In this document: piece after piece, positions 16,721 through 25,275 of the stretch | Layout: every line of letters starts with the position of its first letter | How positions within the stretch are numbered: position 1 is the stretch's first letter | Origin: Phycisphaerales bacterium | GTDB lineage: Bacteria; Planctomycetota; Phycisphaerae; UBA1845 | DNA: 64,000 bases | Assembly: GCA_013140575.1 (NCBI GenBank) | Contig: JABFSN010000074.1 | Coordinates: 1-64,000 of the forward strand | Direction of reading: 5' to 3' | Program-made: the position numbers and the translations under genes | Notes under the pieces: model-generated | Seen by the model: the letters and a program-made list of their open reading frames with translations, nothing else | The model's database searches: none | What the model was told of the DNA's origin: nothing

Positions 16721-16960
16721 TCACGCCGTCTTCGGCAGTCGAAAGTCCGCCAATACGGGAAGGTCGACGCCCTGCCCGTCCTTCATGCGCGTGGAGAAGA
16801 AAAGGATTTCGAGGTTTTCCACATCGCGGGAGGTGGGGTTCAGTCGGGCAATGAGGCCGTAGTCGAGTTCCGTCGATTCCTGCCCGGCATAGGGTGGAGT
16901 CTTGCCCAAATAGAGGATGTCGCCTTCCGCGTCGTATTTCACCGTCAAGGACGCGACCAT
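16721..16960 (-). CDS. DUF2283 protein, probable antitoxin (79 aa)
   Basis: A small beta-rich DUF2283 protein. The family core is visible: LTVKYDAEGDILYLGK, a central LDYGLIARLNPTSRDVENLEIL and the end LPVLADFRLP. Members often lie beside small toxin-like proteins. Here its ATG overlaps the end of the upstream nuclease-like gene by 16 nt, so the pair is translated together. The antitoxin role is inferred from this pairing. Confidence 0.8.
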   Translation of the reverse strand: MVASLTVKYDAEGDILYLGKTPPYAGQESTELDYGLIARLNPTSRDVENLEILFFSTRMKDGQGVDLPVLADFRLPKTA

Positions 16961-17283
16961 TCGGTGATCCCTTGAGTTAAGCGGCGGGTGACGTAGGCGG
17001 TAACGACCCAATGCCGGGGCGATTCCGCTTGAACATCATCGGTCACCACCGCGACCACTACGATCTTACCACCCAGCAGATCGTCGAACCAGCGAGAAAA
17101 GAGGCGCGTACCAGGAAACCGCGAATCGCGGCGGATTTCGTCGGGATCGCCAAGCGTCCGCGCGACCCGATCGCGGGTGGCATCGACCAACTCCGGGTGC
17201 CCGGCCCGGATATGCGCCAGGCGTTCATCCGTTAACTCGACTCGAACTGCGAGGTGGGGGCAAGGGAAGGAGATCATGACCAT
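16945..17283 (-). CDS. RelE/PBECR-like putative nuclease (112 aa)
   Basis: A small protein with the pattern VELTDERLAHIRAGHPEL, then RVARTLGDPDEIR, TRLFSRWFDDLLGGKIVVVAVV and finally RHWVVTAYVTRRL. This order of a histidine helix, a DP-E-R turn and a C-terminal RHWVVTAY strand is seen in phage-type PBECR/DUF4258-like proteins of the barnase-EndoU-ColicinE5/D-RelE fold. RNase activity is inferred. Start at ATG 17283 or 17277 (no clear Shine-Dalgarno). It forms a two-gene unit with the DUF2283 protein. Confidence 0.65.
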   Translation of the reverse strand: MVMISFPCPHLAVRVELTDERLAHIRAGHPELVDATRDRVARTLGDPDEIRRDSRFPGTRLFSRWFDDLLGGKIVVVAVVTDDVQAESPRHWVVTAYVTRRLTQGITEWSRP

Positions 17284-17402
17284 CGGTAAAGCCTGGTGGG
17301 CAAATCCTGGGAACCTGCCTTTGCCGTCACCGTACACCGGCGGGTCAGAGACCTGCCCGACTACCAGCCACATTCGCGAACCGCGAATGGTCAAGGACTT
17401 CT

Positions 17403-17426
17403 GGTGCGAGAATCCCTTCTCGCACC
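17403..17426. repeat. Hairpin repeat GGTGCGAGA-N6-TCTCGCACC, copy 2
   Basis: Same element as at 16584-16607, on the other side of the nuclease-like/DUF2283 pair. The loop differs by one base (ATCCCT against ATCCCA). Confidence 0.8.
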
Positions 17427-17486
17427 CATCTCCGCGGCATTCCCTTCCCGCACACGGTCGCGTTTGCAATCAAGCGACCCGTCGTT

Positions 17487-20054
17487 CTACCACCCCTGCA
17501 GGAACGTGAAATCGGTGTCGATGGGCGATTCGAGCGAGCGGGCGTCTTCGACGAATTCCAGAACCTCGCCGTCGGCGGCGATGGCCAGGCGCTTCTTTAA
17601 CTCGGTGGACTCGGGGAACAGTTTCAGACCGTCGCGCCACGCCTTCCGCGCCGCGTCGTATTCCTTGTTCTTAGCCCGCGAGTCGCCCAACAAAACGTAC
17701 GTCCGCTCGAAATACGGTTTCGACTTCGCTGCGCCCTCGCGGATCTGGATGCTCACGCATTTTTCGAAATCAACGGCCGCATCGTCGGAATGGCGCAGGG
17801 CCCGCGGCCAATGCAGGTGGTTGATGCCCCGGGCGTAGTACGCCGGCCACCAGTCCCCCTTCTGCTCGATAATGATATCCATTTGGTCCAGCGATTTGCG
17901 GGCCAGCGTGCCCTTGCTGACCACGGCCGCGATGCCGCCGCACGTCGGAATTTTGTCCACGTATGCGGCCGCCAGTTCCATGCGCACCCACGCATCGCTG
18001 GGTCGCCCGGCGGTCAGCCCCTCGAAAAACACGATGCTTCGTTCGTGGCGGTTGAATTGAATGCAGCGTTTTCGATAACCCGCGCACTGCGCGCGGTTGG
18101 ACGCGTCGTCGATGATCTGCGCCTCCATCTTCGACAGCAGCGCGTCGATTTCCGCCGCCGGCAATTCCGGCATCGCCGGCTTTTGCTCGGCCGTCACCGG
18201 CACCCGCGACGCCGGCTTCTGGATCTTCACCAGCGCCGATCCCCCGTACGCCGCCGGATCGCGCCGCACCTTCAGAAATTGATCGGCCGTGACGTGCTCG
18301 AGATACTGCATCCCCCCATCGGGCCAACGCACCTCGACCAGCGACGCTTCGGCCGCGTTGCCCAATCCAAAATGAAGCCGCGGGTCGCTTTGTCCCGAAA
18401 ACCCGTTGCCCCCGTCGCGTTCGCGGATTTGCTGGCCGTTCGCGGTGACCAACGTAACCCGGGTGCCAGTCGCGTCGCGCGTCACGCGCTCCGACGGTTC
18501 CGACTCCAGCACCACCGTCAGCCAGTGATTGCCCGATGCGCCGCCGTTGCGATACAGATGCGGCGGCTGGTCCTGATTGGCGATGTACAAATCCACGTCG
18601 CCGTCATTGTCGTAGTCGAAACAGACCAGCCCCCGCCCGTCGCGATCGGTGTCCAGCCCCACCTTGCCACCAGCCAGCGTGAACGTATCGAACCCGTCGT
18701 TCCGCCAGAATCGCTCCGTTTCATACCCCGAAAACGAACGGTTTCCGATCGCCGGCCAGTTGGCCGCGTCCGCCGAGTCCTGACCCAGCACCGTCCACGA
18801 CGCCAGGTCGTACCAGTAGTTCCCCTCGCCCGCACTGATGAACCCGTTCAACGCCAGCAGGTCGAGATCGCCGTCGTTTTCGTAGTCGAAAAACTTCGCA
18901 CCCCAGCCCCACCCGCCGTCGTACGTGTTCGTCTCGATGGCGATGTCGGTGAACGTCAGCACGCCGTCCGGCCCCAGGCCGTTGTTGTGCCACAGCATGT
19001 TGCCTTCCTGCAGGTATTCGGCCGTGGTGATGTTGGTGACGTAGATGTCCAGCCAGCCGTCGTTGTTGAAATCGCCGAAATCGACGTTCATCCCCTTCTT
19101 GGTGTCCAGACCGATCGACTCCTTCGTACTGTTGATAAACGTTCCGTCGCCCTTGCTGATGAACAATTGATCCGGCCCGAAATCGTCGGCGCAGTACAAA
19201 TCCGGCCAGCCGTCGTTGTTCACGTCGGCCGAACCCACCGCCAGCGTCCACCCCGGATCGTCCAGCCCCAGCGCCGCCCCCACCTCTTCAAACGTGCCGT
19301 CGGGCGATTGTTGGTACAGGAAATTCGCCCCGGCGTTCCGCGCCGTCTCGAAACTGTCGTGCATGATCCGCGTCGATTGCAGGTTCCACAGATCGATCTC
19401 CTGGAAATAGTTGCCGACGTAGATATCCAGCCGCCCGTCCAGATTGAAATCCCAGAAAATCGCCGCGTTCCCGTTCGCCCATTGCGTGCCCGGCGTGCCG
19501 TCGCGGCGCTTGAACCGTTCGGCCGTCACGTCCGTGAACGTGCCGTCGCCGTTGTTGCGGAACAAGACGTTGTATCCCCAGCGTACGACGAACAGATCGG
19601 GGTCGCCGTCGTTGTCCACGTCGCCCCAGATGCAGTCCATCGACGCTCCGCCGTCGTTGTTCACGTCGGCCACCCCCGCCGCCGTCGCCACGTCGGTGAA
19701 CGTGCCGTCGCCGTTGTTGCGATACAGGCGGTTCGGCTCGCCCTTCAGCGATTCCGTCGCGTACAGGTCCATCCACCCATCGCCGTCGTAGTCGGCCGCC
19801 GCCGCGGCCGCCCCCACGCTGGCCATCCACGTCATGATGTTGTCCAGCTTGTGGTCCAGCACCGGCTTGTGATGTCGATGGGTGATGCCCGCCTCGACGG
19901 CCACGTCCACGAACACCCGTTTTTCGAACGGCGCGCCGACCGTCGCATCGCCGGTCTTGGCTTCGGTCTGTTCGCGCGAACATCCGCAGATCGCACCCGC
20001 GACGCCGATCGCCACGACGCCGAAAACTCGCTTGTATCCCATGGTTTGTTGCAT
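17487..20054 (-). CDS. FG-GAP/VCBS-repeat lipoprotein with ASPIC/UnbV domain (855 aa)
   Basis: A probable exported beta-propeller protein. The signal VVAIGVAGAICGCSRE suggests a lipoprotein. Then come at least eight FG-GAP/VCBS repeats with calcium loops of the type DYDGDGWMDLY, DVDNDGDPDLF, DFNLDGRLDIY, DVNNDGWPDLY and DYENDGDLDLL, often joined by YRNNGDGTFTDV. An ASPIC/UnbV domain follows (VRWPDGGMQYLEHVTADQFLKV). The last 200 residues are helical and TPR-like (ALRHSDDAAVDFEKCV, KAWRDGLKLFPESTELKKRL). Function is unknown; such proteins are expanded in planctomycetes. A second member lies at 54830-58354. Confidence 0.88.
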   Translation of the reverse strand: MQQTMGYKRVFGVVAIGVAGAICGCSREQTEAKTGDATVGAPFEKRVFVDVAVEAGITHRHHKPVLDHKLDNIMTWMASVGAAAAAADYDGDGWMDLYATESLKGEPNRLYRNNGDGTFTDVATAAGVADVNNDGGASMDCIWGDVDNDGDPDLFVVRWGYNVLFRNNGDGTFTDVTAERFKRRDGTPGTQWANGNAAIFWDFNLDGRLDIYVGNYFQEIDLWNLQSTRIMHDSFETARNAGANFLYQQSPDGTFEEVGAALGLDDPGWTLAVGSADVNNDGWPDLYCADDFGPDQLFISKGDGTFINSTKESIGLDTKKGMNVDFGDFNNDGWLDIYVTNITTAEYLQEGNMLWHNNGLGPDGVLTFTDIAIETNTYDGGWGWGAKFFDYENDGDLDLLALNGFISAGEGNYWYDLASWTVLGQDSADAANWPAIGNRSFSGYETERFWRNDGFDTFTLAGGKVGLDTDRDGRGLVCFDYDNDGDVDLYIANQDQPPHLYRNGGASGNHWLTVVLESEPSERVTRDATGTRVTLVTANGQQIRERDGGNGFSGQSDPRLHFGLGNAAEASLVEVRWPDGGMQYLEHVTADQFLKVRRDPAAYGGSALVKIQKPASRVPVTAEQKPAMPELPAAEIDALLSKMEAQIIDDASNRAQCAGYRKRCIQFNRHERSIVFFEGLTAGRPSDAWVRMELAAAYVDKIPTCGGIAAVVSKGTLARKSLDQMDIIIEQKGDWWPAYYARGINHLHWPRALRHSDDAAVDFEKCVSIQIREGAAKSKPYFERTYVLLGDSRAKNKEYDAARKAWRDGLKLFPESTELKKRLAIAADGEVLEFVEDARSLESPIDTDFTFLQGW

Positions 20055-20147
20055 AACCCGCCAATTCTAACGCGGACCCGCCCGTACCGCGACCATTGCG
20101 GGAACTGGGCGCCCCGTGGTGAACGCGTCACCAGAATGATGTTTGGA

Positions 20148-21596
20148 TCAGAAACTCGCCGCGACCGCGGGGACTGCCAACCGTTGTGCGGGCGTGCGAA
20201 ACGCATCAACCGAAATACCCGCCCGATCGAACATCGCGACCAGTCGGTTCGACCATGTGTGATCCCGTTCCATCCGCGAGCGGGCGGCCGCGGCCATTGC
20301 CGTGCGGCGCTTCGGATCGTTCAGCAGCGCCGTGATTTGGTCCCGTGCATGTCGCGGTGTGTCGAACGACTCGATTTCGGTGCCGATATCGAATAGTTCA
20401 TCCAGCCCGCGACGGCGGATGTGCACCATCGGCACACTGGCCGCCGCGATCTGAAACGGCTTGTGCGACACCCCCTCCTCCTCGCCGGCCTGCGATACAT
20501 TGATGGCAATTCTACCGCGGGCATAGGCCGCTGCCTGATGCGCGTATTCCACCCATCCCCCGCCGCCGATTCCCACCGACGACCAGTCCGACCCGAACAC
20601 GCCCACGCGGAAGAACCGCGCCAGGTAGCGCAGCACAAACGTCCGCTGCCAGCTCCCCAACCGCCACAAATGCTCGATGGCCGCGAAATAGGTCGCGGGC
20701 ATCGCGGTCAGCCATTTCACGGCGTCCCGATGATCGAGCTCCAATTCCAGCAAATGTCGGATCGACGCCCGATCCATGTCACCCGCTCGCGCCGCCGTCC
20801 ACGCTTCGCCGAATCGCGTCAACGCCGGAATCAACGATCGCGGCGCATCTTGTTGCCACAACGCGGTTAATCGCGATCGAACGTCATCCGCGACCATGGA
20901 CATGATCGCATCAACGCTGGGATCGTCGTCGTTCAGAAACCGTTCCAGCCGGCGGTCCCTTTCCGGGGGCGAACCAACGATGGCCACCACGTCGAATTCG
21001 GGTTCAATCCCCCGCACGGGCGCCACCAGTTCCGTATCTTCCGCGACCGGCAGGCCGTAACAATTCGCCCAGCCCAGCACCCTTCTGATTTCCATCGCCG
21101 CCGATTCGCTTTTCACGAAATGGTGGTTGTTCGGCGCGGCCAGGATGGCGCTGAAATCCGGGTGCATCGCGGATTTTTCCGACGCCCACTGCGGATGATC
21201 GGTCCATAGCATCAGATGCGGAATGCCGAGGGCGTCCCACAAGCTGTGGGCTCGGCCGTTTTCATCGACCGAAAACTGGAATTCGACGGTGCCGTTGTAG
21301 ACGTAACCGATGACCGCGCCGATCCGTTCGCGACGCGCGACATCGATTATCCCCCGCGTAATCTCCTCCCTCGCGTTCCCGCCACGGGCCCAGATCGGTT
21401 CCAGTTCGCACGCTAGACTGTGAATGCCGAGTTGAACGGCCGCCCGCCGGATGCCGTCGACATAATGCCGGCTGACGCGTCCGGGGTTTCGGAAGATCAG
21501 CAAACGCGAGGGACGCGGATCGCATTTGCCATGATTGATGGTGGCAGGCGTAATCGGCCGACCAGCCAACAGGTTGGAATCAAACGTCATCGTCAT
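20148..21596 (-). CDS. CgeB-like glycosyltransferase (482 aa)
   Basis: A GT-B-like enzyme. The N-terminal half starts SRLLIFRNPGRVSRHYVDGI and includes IPHLMLWTDHPQW. The C-terminal half has YLARFFRVGVFGSDW, then ARGRIAINVSQAGEEEGVSHKPFQIAAASVPMVHIRR, the glycosyl-transferase-group-1 pattern of CgeB-like proteins, with a closing HTWSNRLVAMFDRA. It probably acts on surface glycan, spore-coat-like or glycoprotein sugar. It is divergent from an FkbM methyltransferase. The start at 21596 is the ATG of MTMTFDS; a 16-residue arginine-rich extension was rejected. Confidence 0.75.
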   Translation of the reverse strand: MTMTFDSNLLAGRPITPATINHGKCDPRPSRLLIFRNPGRVSRHYVDGIRRAAVQLGIHSLACELEPIWARGGNAREEITRGIIDVARRERIGAVIGYVYNGTVEFQFSVDENGRAHSLWDALGIPHLMLWTDHPQWASEKSAMHPDFSAILAAPNNHHFVKSESAAMEIRRVLGWANCYGLPVAEDTELVAPVRGIEPEFDVVAIVGSPPERDRRLERFLNDDDPSVDAIMSMVADDVRSRLTALWQQDAPRSLIPALTRFGEAWTAARAGDMDRASIRHLLELELDHRDAVKWLTAMPATYFAAIEHLWRLGSWQRTFVLRYLARFFRVGVFGSDWSSVGIGGGGWVEYAHQAAAYARGRIAINVSQAGEEEGVSHKPFQIAAASVPMVHIRRRGLDELFDIGTEIESFDTPRHARDQITALLNDPKRRTAMAAAARSRMERDHTWSNRLVAMFDRAGISVDAFRTPAQRLAVPAVAASF

Positions 21597-21772
21597 CCGG
21601 AAACGTCCCGCGCGCCGGTGGCGGCCCCTGCCGCGACAACCCACGCCCGATCTTATCGGCCGCTAACCCTTGCGACTTTTGCTGCCGGCGCCGCGTGGGG
21701 GACGAATTGCGATTCCAGCGCCGGCGCGGTTTCCGCCGACAACCAGTGGGCCGTTCGACAGGAATTCGCCCC

Positions 21773-22489
21773 ATGACCACCCTCGCCGCCCATCCCACCT
21801 ACCGCGCCCAGTTCGGCGAGGACCGCATTCTCGATCAGGTATTCCGCGGCCGGACCGACGGTTATTTCATCGAGGTCGGCGCCTACGACGGCGTCACGCT
21901 TAGCAACACCTACCGCCTCGAATCGCTGGGCTGGCACGGCATTCTCGTCGAACCGATTCCCGCGCTCTGCGAAAAGGCCGCCCGATCGCGAACCCGCGCC
22001 CGCGTTTACCACGGCGCCTGTTCGCGCCGTGACCATCGCGGCACGGCCAGATTCACCGTCACGCAGGGCGTCCCCGTGCTTAGTTTTCTGAAAAACGACC
22101 CCGAACACACCGAACGCTGCCTGCGCGAAGGGGCGACGCTTGTCGAAATCGACGTCCCCGTCTGTCCGCTCGATGACATCATTCGCCACGAACGCCGCAA
22201 CCCGCATCTCGGCGTCGGGCCGTGGACTCCCGACGTCGGCTGGTCCATCGACCTGGTGTCCATTGACGTGGAGGGCGCGGAACTTGACGTACTCGACGGT
22301 TTCAGCCTCGACCGCTTCAAACCGAAGGTGCTCGTTCTGGAAAACGAACGCGCCGGCGGGTCGGCCATCGAACCCTATTTGAACCAACGCGGCTACTCCA
22401 AATTTCACCGGCAGGTCATCAACGATTTCTACGTCCGCGACGACGATTTCACCCGCGACCTGATGACCGACGGAATCGTGCCGCCGTAA
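21773..22489 (+). CDS. FkbM-family methyltransferase (238 aa)
   Basis: SAM-dependent O-methyltransferase, often found in glycan or secondary-metabolite clusters. The SAM motif is GYFIEVGAYDGVTLSNTY, followed by GILVEPIPALCEKA, VPVCPLDDII and the hallmark VSIDVEGAELDVLDGF. The length fits the family. It is followed 23 bp later by a glycosyltransferase gene, so the two probably act on one surface sugar. Confidence 0.9.
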   Translation: MTTLAAHPTYRAQFGEDRILDQVFRGRTDGYFIEVGAYDGVTLSNTYRLESLGWHGILVEPIPALCEKAARSRTRARVYHGACSRRDHRGTARFTVTQGVPVLSFLKNDPEHTERCLREGATLVEIDVPVCPLDDIIRHERRNPHLGVGPWTPDVGWSIDLVSIDVEGAELDVLDGFSLDRFKPKVLVLENERAGGSAIEPYLNQRGYSKFHRQVINDFYVRDDDFTRDLMTDGIVPP

Positions 22490-22512
22490 AAGACCAACAA
22501 GGACGCTCGATC

Positions 22513-24006
22513 ATGCATCAACCATTGGATTCGAACGGTGAATACCGCGGCAGCGGATCGGCCGAACCACCCCGCGTCGTCGTGGCCGTTCCGTCCACCG
22601 GCCAAATCCACCATGCCTGCATGGATTCGATCCGCGAAATGATCCGCCACACCCGTCGGGCGGCGGAAATCGCGTTCTGGTGGGATAACGACCGCCCCCA
22701 CGATCGCTGCCGCAACGCGCTGATCGAACGATTCGTCGCCGACGGCCGATGGACGCACCTGCTGTTCATCGACACCGACGAGGTCGTCGGGCCCGACACG
22801 CTCGATCGGCTACTGGCCCACGACGCCCCCATCGCGGCTGCGCCCGTGCCGTGTACGTTTCAGCGCTACGGCCTTCCCGGCGACGACCACGGCGTCACCA
22901 TCGGCACGAACGTGATGGTGTTCGACGAGGTCGCCCGCCGCGGGTCGGTCATCGACGCCGACGCCCCCGACCGCGGCTATCGCCGTCTGGACCCCGACGA
23001 TTTCCCCGACCACCCGTTCACCTGCGACGCCGTCGGCATGGGACTATGCCTGATCCATCGCCGAGTCATCGAACGCGTCGAACGCCCGTGGTGCGCGTTC
23101 GTTGGCGATGGCGACACCGGCGTCGGCGAGGACATCTATTTCATGCGCAAGGCCCGGGCGGCCGGTTTCGACATTCTGATCGACCCGCACGTCATGCCCG
23201 ACCATTACAAGCCCATCGACCTGACCCATCTGGACCTGCTGTTCAGCGACAAGATCCCCGTTTCGCCGTGGCCGCGATTGCAAACGCCGGACGATTGCCG
23301 CCGCGTGATCGTGGCCGCCCGCGTCCCGCAAACCGGCTGGATGCCCATCCGCTCGGCCGACGTGTTGCAGGAATGGGAATTGAACGGCGCCGGCCGGGTG
23401 CATCTGGAATCGCTGCGGGCCGATACGTTCCGCGGCGCGGTACATGAATTGTTGCGTAGGTTGCCCGGCATCGACAATTCGTTCAGTCGCGTCCTGTTCA
23501 TCGGCGACGACGTGGTTCCGCACAGCAAGTCGCTGGGATTGATGGCGTCCGTGGACGCACCCATCGTGGCCGCGTTGACCCGCACGCTGATCGACGGTCA
23601 CATCTGCTGGTCGCATTGGCACCGCGACGCCGCCGACGGCGCGAACGGCATGGATGGCGCCGGCGCCGGTTCATGGCACGCCCCGCAGAACATCAACCTG
23701 CCGCAGACGACCGAACCGTTCGACGCCGACGCCGTGGACCTGTCCTGCGCCATGATCGACCGCAGCCTGCTGGAACACGTCCTGCCCCGTGTGCCCGTCG
23801 ACGACCCCGGCCCGAATCCCGACCACGCGTTCATGCAACGGTTCTGCCAAACCGCGACGAAAATCACGGGCCTGCGCCCGCACGTCGTCCCGCTGACCGT
23901 CGAGCGCCGCGCCGAAATCGGCCTCCGCGGCCTCCTGAACCTCAAAATGCGCCTGAAATCCCAATTCCGCGACCAATCGCTTCCCGCTGTTTCCTATGCA
24001 CCCTAG
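22513..24006 (+). CDS. Glycosyltransferase with two GT-A-like halves (497 aa)
   Basis: The first half (residues 20-260) is a GT2-like domain: VVVAVPSTGQIHHACMDSI, the DXD-bearing LLFIDTDEVVGPDTLDRLL and the GMGLCLIHRRVIERV segment, ending with VGEDIYFMRKARAAGF. The second half repeats part of this plan: RVLFIGDDVVPHSKSLGLM, SVDAPIVAALTRTL, LSCAMIDRSLLEHV and PNPDHAFMQRF. This suggests an internal duplication with two catalytic or one catalytic and one binding unit. The start ATG lies 23 bp after the FkbM stop. Donor and acceptor are unknown. Confidence 0.8.
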   Translation: MHQPLDSNGEYRGSGSAEPPRVVVAVPSTGQIHHACMDSIREMIRHTRRAAEIAFWWDNDRPHDRCRNALIERFVADGRWTHLLFIDTDEVVGPDTLDRLLAHDAPIAAAPVPCTFQRYGLPGDDHGVTIGTNVMVFDEVARRGSVIDADAPDRGYRRLDPDDFPDHPFTCDAVGMGLCLIHRRVIERVERPWCAFVGDGDTGVGEDIYFMRKARAAGFDILIDPHVMPDHYKPIDLTHLDLLFSDKIPVSPWPRLQTPDDCRRVIVAARVPQTGWMPIRSADVLQEWELNGAGRVHLESLRADTFRGAVHELLRRLPGIDNSFSRVLFIGDDVVPHSKSLGLMASVDAPIVAALTRTLIDGHICWSHWHRDAADGANGMDGAGAGSWHAPQNINLPQTTEPFDADAVDLSCAMIDRSLLEHVLPRVPVDDPGPNPDHAFMQRFCQTATKITGLRPHVVPLTVERRAEIGLRGLLNLKMRLKSQFRDQSLPAVSYAP

Positions 24007-24116
24007 CCGCGTGTTGGCTTCGATTCATCAAGCCGGTGCCCGCTTTCGATCGAGCTGCGGCGAACCCTGCGATGCCAAGTAGGTACCGAATTGCACTGCG
24101 AATTCCGACGATCCTG

Positions 24117-24145
24117 TTGACACTTCGTATACTGCAGGATATACT
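24117..24145 (+). promoter_or_regulatory. Near-consensus sigma70 promoter
   Basis: TTGACA (24117-24122), a 17-bp spacer and TATACT (24140-24145). This is the closest match to a housekeeping promoter that I see in the window. It lies in a lower-GC patch and points towards the hypothetical frame at 24204 and the HicAB pair. Confidence 0.65.
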
Positions 24146-24203
24146 AAACCTGTATTGGTCTCGGTGAAGCACGGCGCTGTAGTTCCGAGGAGTTCATCGT
24201 TCG

Positions 24204-24512
24204 GTGAGTGACATCCGACCATTTATGATTGACATCCGCCCAGTTTATTTGGGGGTATTCTCGGAATTTGAAGCCAAGCTTCTTCGATTGTGGTTGCAAT
24301 ACACCCACGACCTTGAGGTTCGAGCTGAGTGTATTCGAGTGGGGCTTGTGACTGCATTTTCGCGACCCATTCATGAACCACGTAGCGAGATACTCAAGAA
24401 CCGCAGTCTATGGAATCGTCTACGCGGGGACGCACGAGATGTCCCATTCATGAATGTGAAAAGGTCCGTGAGGAGTTCTGTCGCACAAGACGGCGCGTCT
24501 TGTGCGGGATAG
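24204..24512 (+). CDS. Hypothetical protein (102 aa), doubtful
   Basis: An open frame starting with GTG 59 bp after the near-consensus promoter, with GAGGAG about 12 nt upstream. The first residues contain a short repeat (DIRPFM/DIRPVY). The rest (SEFEAKLLRLWLQYTHDLEV) is balanced in composition, but I recognise no family. The reverse strand is also open here, so it may be spurious. The frame ends at a strong hairpin, GCACAAGACGGCGCGTCTTGTGC split around 24483-24505. Confidence 0.3.
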   Translation: MSDIRPFMIDIRPVYLGVFSEFEAKLLRLWLQYTHDLEVRAECIRVGLVTAFSRPIHEPRSEILKNRSLWNRLRGDARDVPFMNVKRSVRSSVAQDGASCAG

Positions 24513-24614
24513 CGAGTTGCGGGCAAGGGCCCGGTCAATCCTAAAGGAGTGTCCATATGGGGTTCGAGAAGGGAATTCAGTTGAGGCGAATCATAACGAA
24601 TTGGAGAGGTTCGG

Positions 24615-24806
24615 ATGTCCGAAAGACCATTCTCGGAAGTCCTGAAAAAGCTGGAATTGCATGGATGGCTGTTGCAACGCGTATGGCCGCCGTATCGCGT
24701 GTTCATTCACCCGGATCATGACCTACCGTTGATGATCCCGGTGCATGACAGGATGGTAAACGAGGCCTACGTTGAAAAAATCAAAAAGCTCTTCGGCGAG
24801 GAATAA
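24615..24806 (+). CDS. hicA: HicA-like toxin, divergent (63 aa)
   Basis: A small double-stranded-RNA-binding-fold protein. The pattern VLKKLELHGWLLQRVWPPYRVFIHP, split as usual after the first helix, followed by MIPVHDRMVNEAYVEKIKKLF, follows the HicA plan. In characterised HicA toxins a catalytic histidine follows a glycine-serine pair in the first hairpin. Here the equivalent place reads VWPPYR, with no histidine, although IHP follows. It may therefore be inactive or of a variant type. ATG 24615 has GGAGAGG just upstream. It is paired with a HicB-like antitoxin. Confidence 0.7.
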   Translation: MSERPFSEVLKKLELHGWLLQRVWPPYRVFIHPDHDLPLMIPVHDRMVNEAYVEKIKKLFGEE

Positions 24807-24810
24807 ATCG

Positions 24811-25185
24811 TTGGATCGTCCGTTCGAACCAAGAATCCTCGAACGGGCGCGGGCGATCGTGGCGCGGTATCGGATCGTGCTGGAACCGAACGACGAGTTG
24901 GGCTACATCGGCTCGGCCGTCGAGATGCCCAACGCCTACGCCGACGGCAAAACGCCCGAACAATGCGTCGCGGCCACGCGCGAAGCACTGACCGCCGCCG
25001 TCGCCACCATGATCGAGATGGGCAAGCGTCCGCCGGTCGATCGCGGGCAGCGGTCCATGCAGGTGAACATCCGGCTGACCGCGCACGAAAAGCTGATCCT
25101 GGAAGACGCGGCCGCCCGCCGTGGATTCCGTGGTATTTCCGACTTCCTGCGTACGGCCGCCCTCGAAAAAAGCGAATCCAATTAG
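24811..25185 (+). CDS. hicB: HicB-like antitoxin with C-terminal DNA-binding helix (124 aa)
   Basis: The N-terminal part has the partial RNase H-like HicB fold (YRIVLEPNDELGYIGSAVEM, then TPEQCVAATREALTAAVATM). The C-terminal part is a ribbon-helix-helix or CopG-like segment (VNIRLTAHEKLILEDAAARR, FRGISDFLRTAALEK), used for autoregulation. The start is TTG 24811, because GAGGAA lies about 7 nt upstream and the toxin stop is just before it. A TTG at 24772 would overlap the toxin by 35 bp and has no binding site. Confidence 0.82.
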   Translation: MDRPFEPRILERARAIVARYRIVLEPNDELGYIGSAVEMPNAYADGKTPEQCVAATREALTAAVATMIEMGKRPPVDRGQRSMQVNIRLTAHEKLILEDAAARRGFRGISDFLRTAALEKSESN

Positions 25186-25198
25186 CCGGTTGCGGGTG

Positions 25199-25221
25199 CC
25201 CCACCCCATCCTGGGGTGGGG
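25199..25221. terminator. Hairpin CCCCACCCCA/TGGGGTGGGG between convergent genes
   Basis: Perfect 10-bp arms and a 3-nt loop, between the hicB stop and the convergent glycosyltransferase stop. There is no T-run, so it may be a bidirectional hairpin or a dispersed repeat acting as one. Confidence 0.45.
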
Positions 25222-25275
25222 GACTGACGACGGCGGTGGCGGTTCTGTGCCGGTTCCGGGGTTGCAGGCGCTTGT

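Noticed and set aside
17790..20396. An 868-codon plus-strand frame opposite the FG-GAP lipoprotein
   Set aside because: Arginine/histidine/valine-rich shadow of a high-GC gene. The minus strand has clear calcium-loop repeats.
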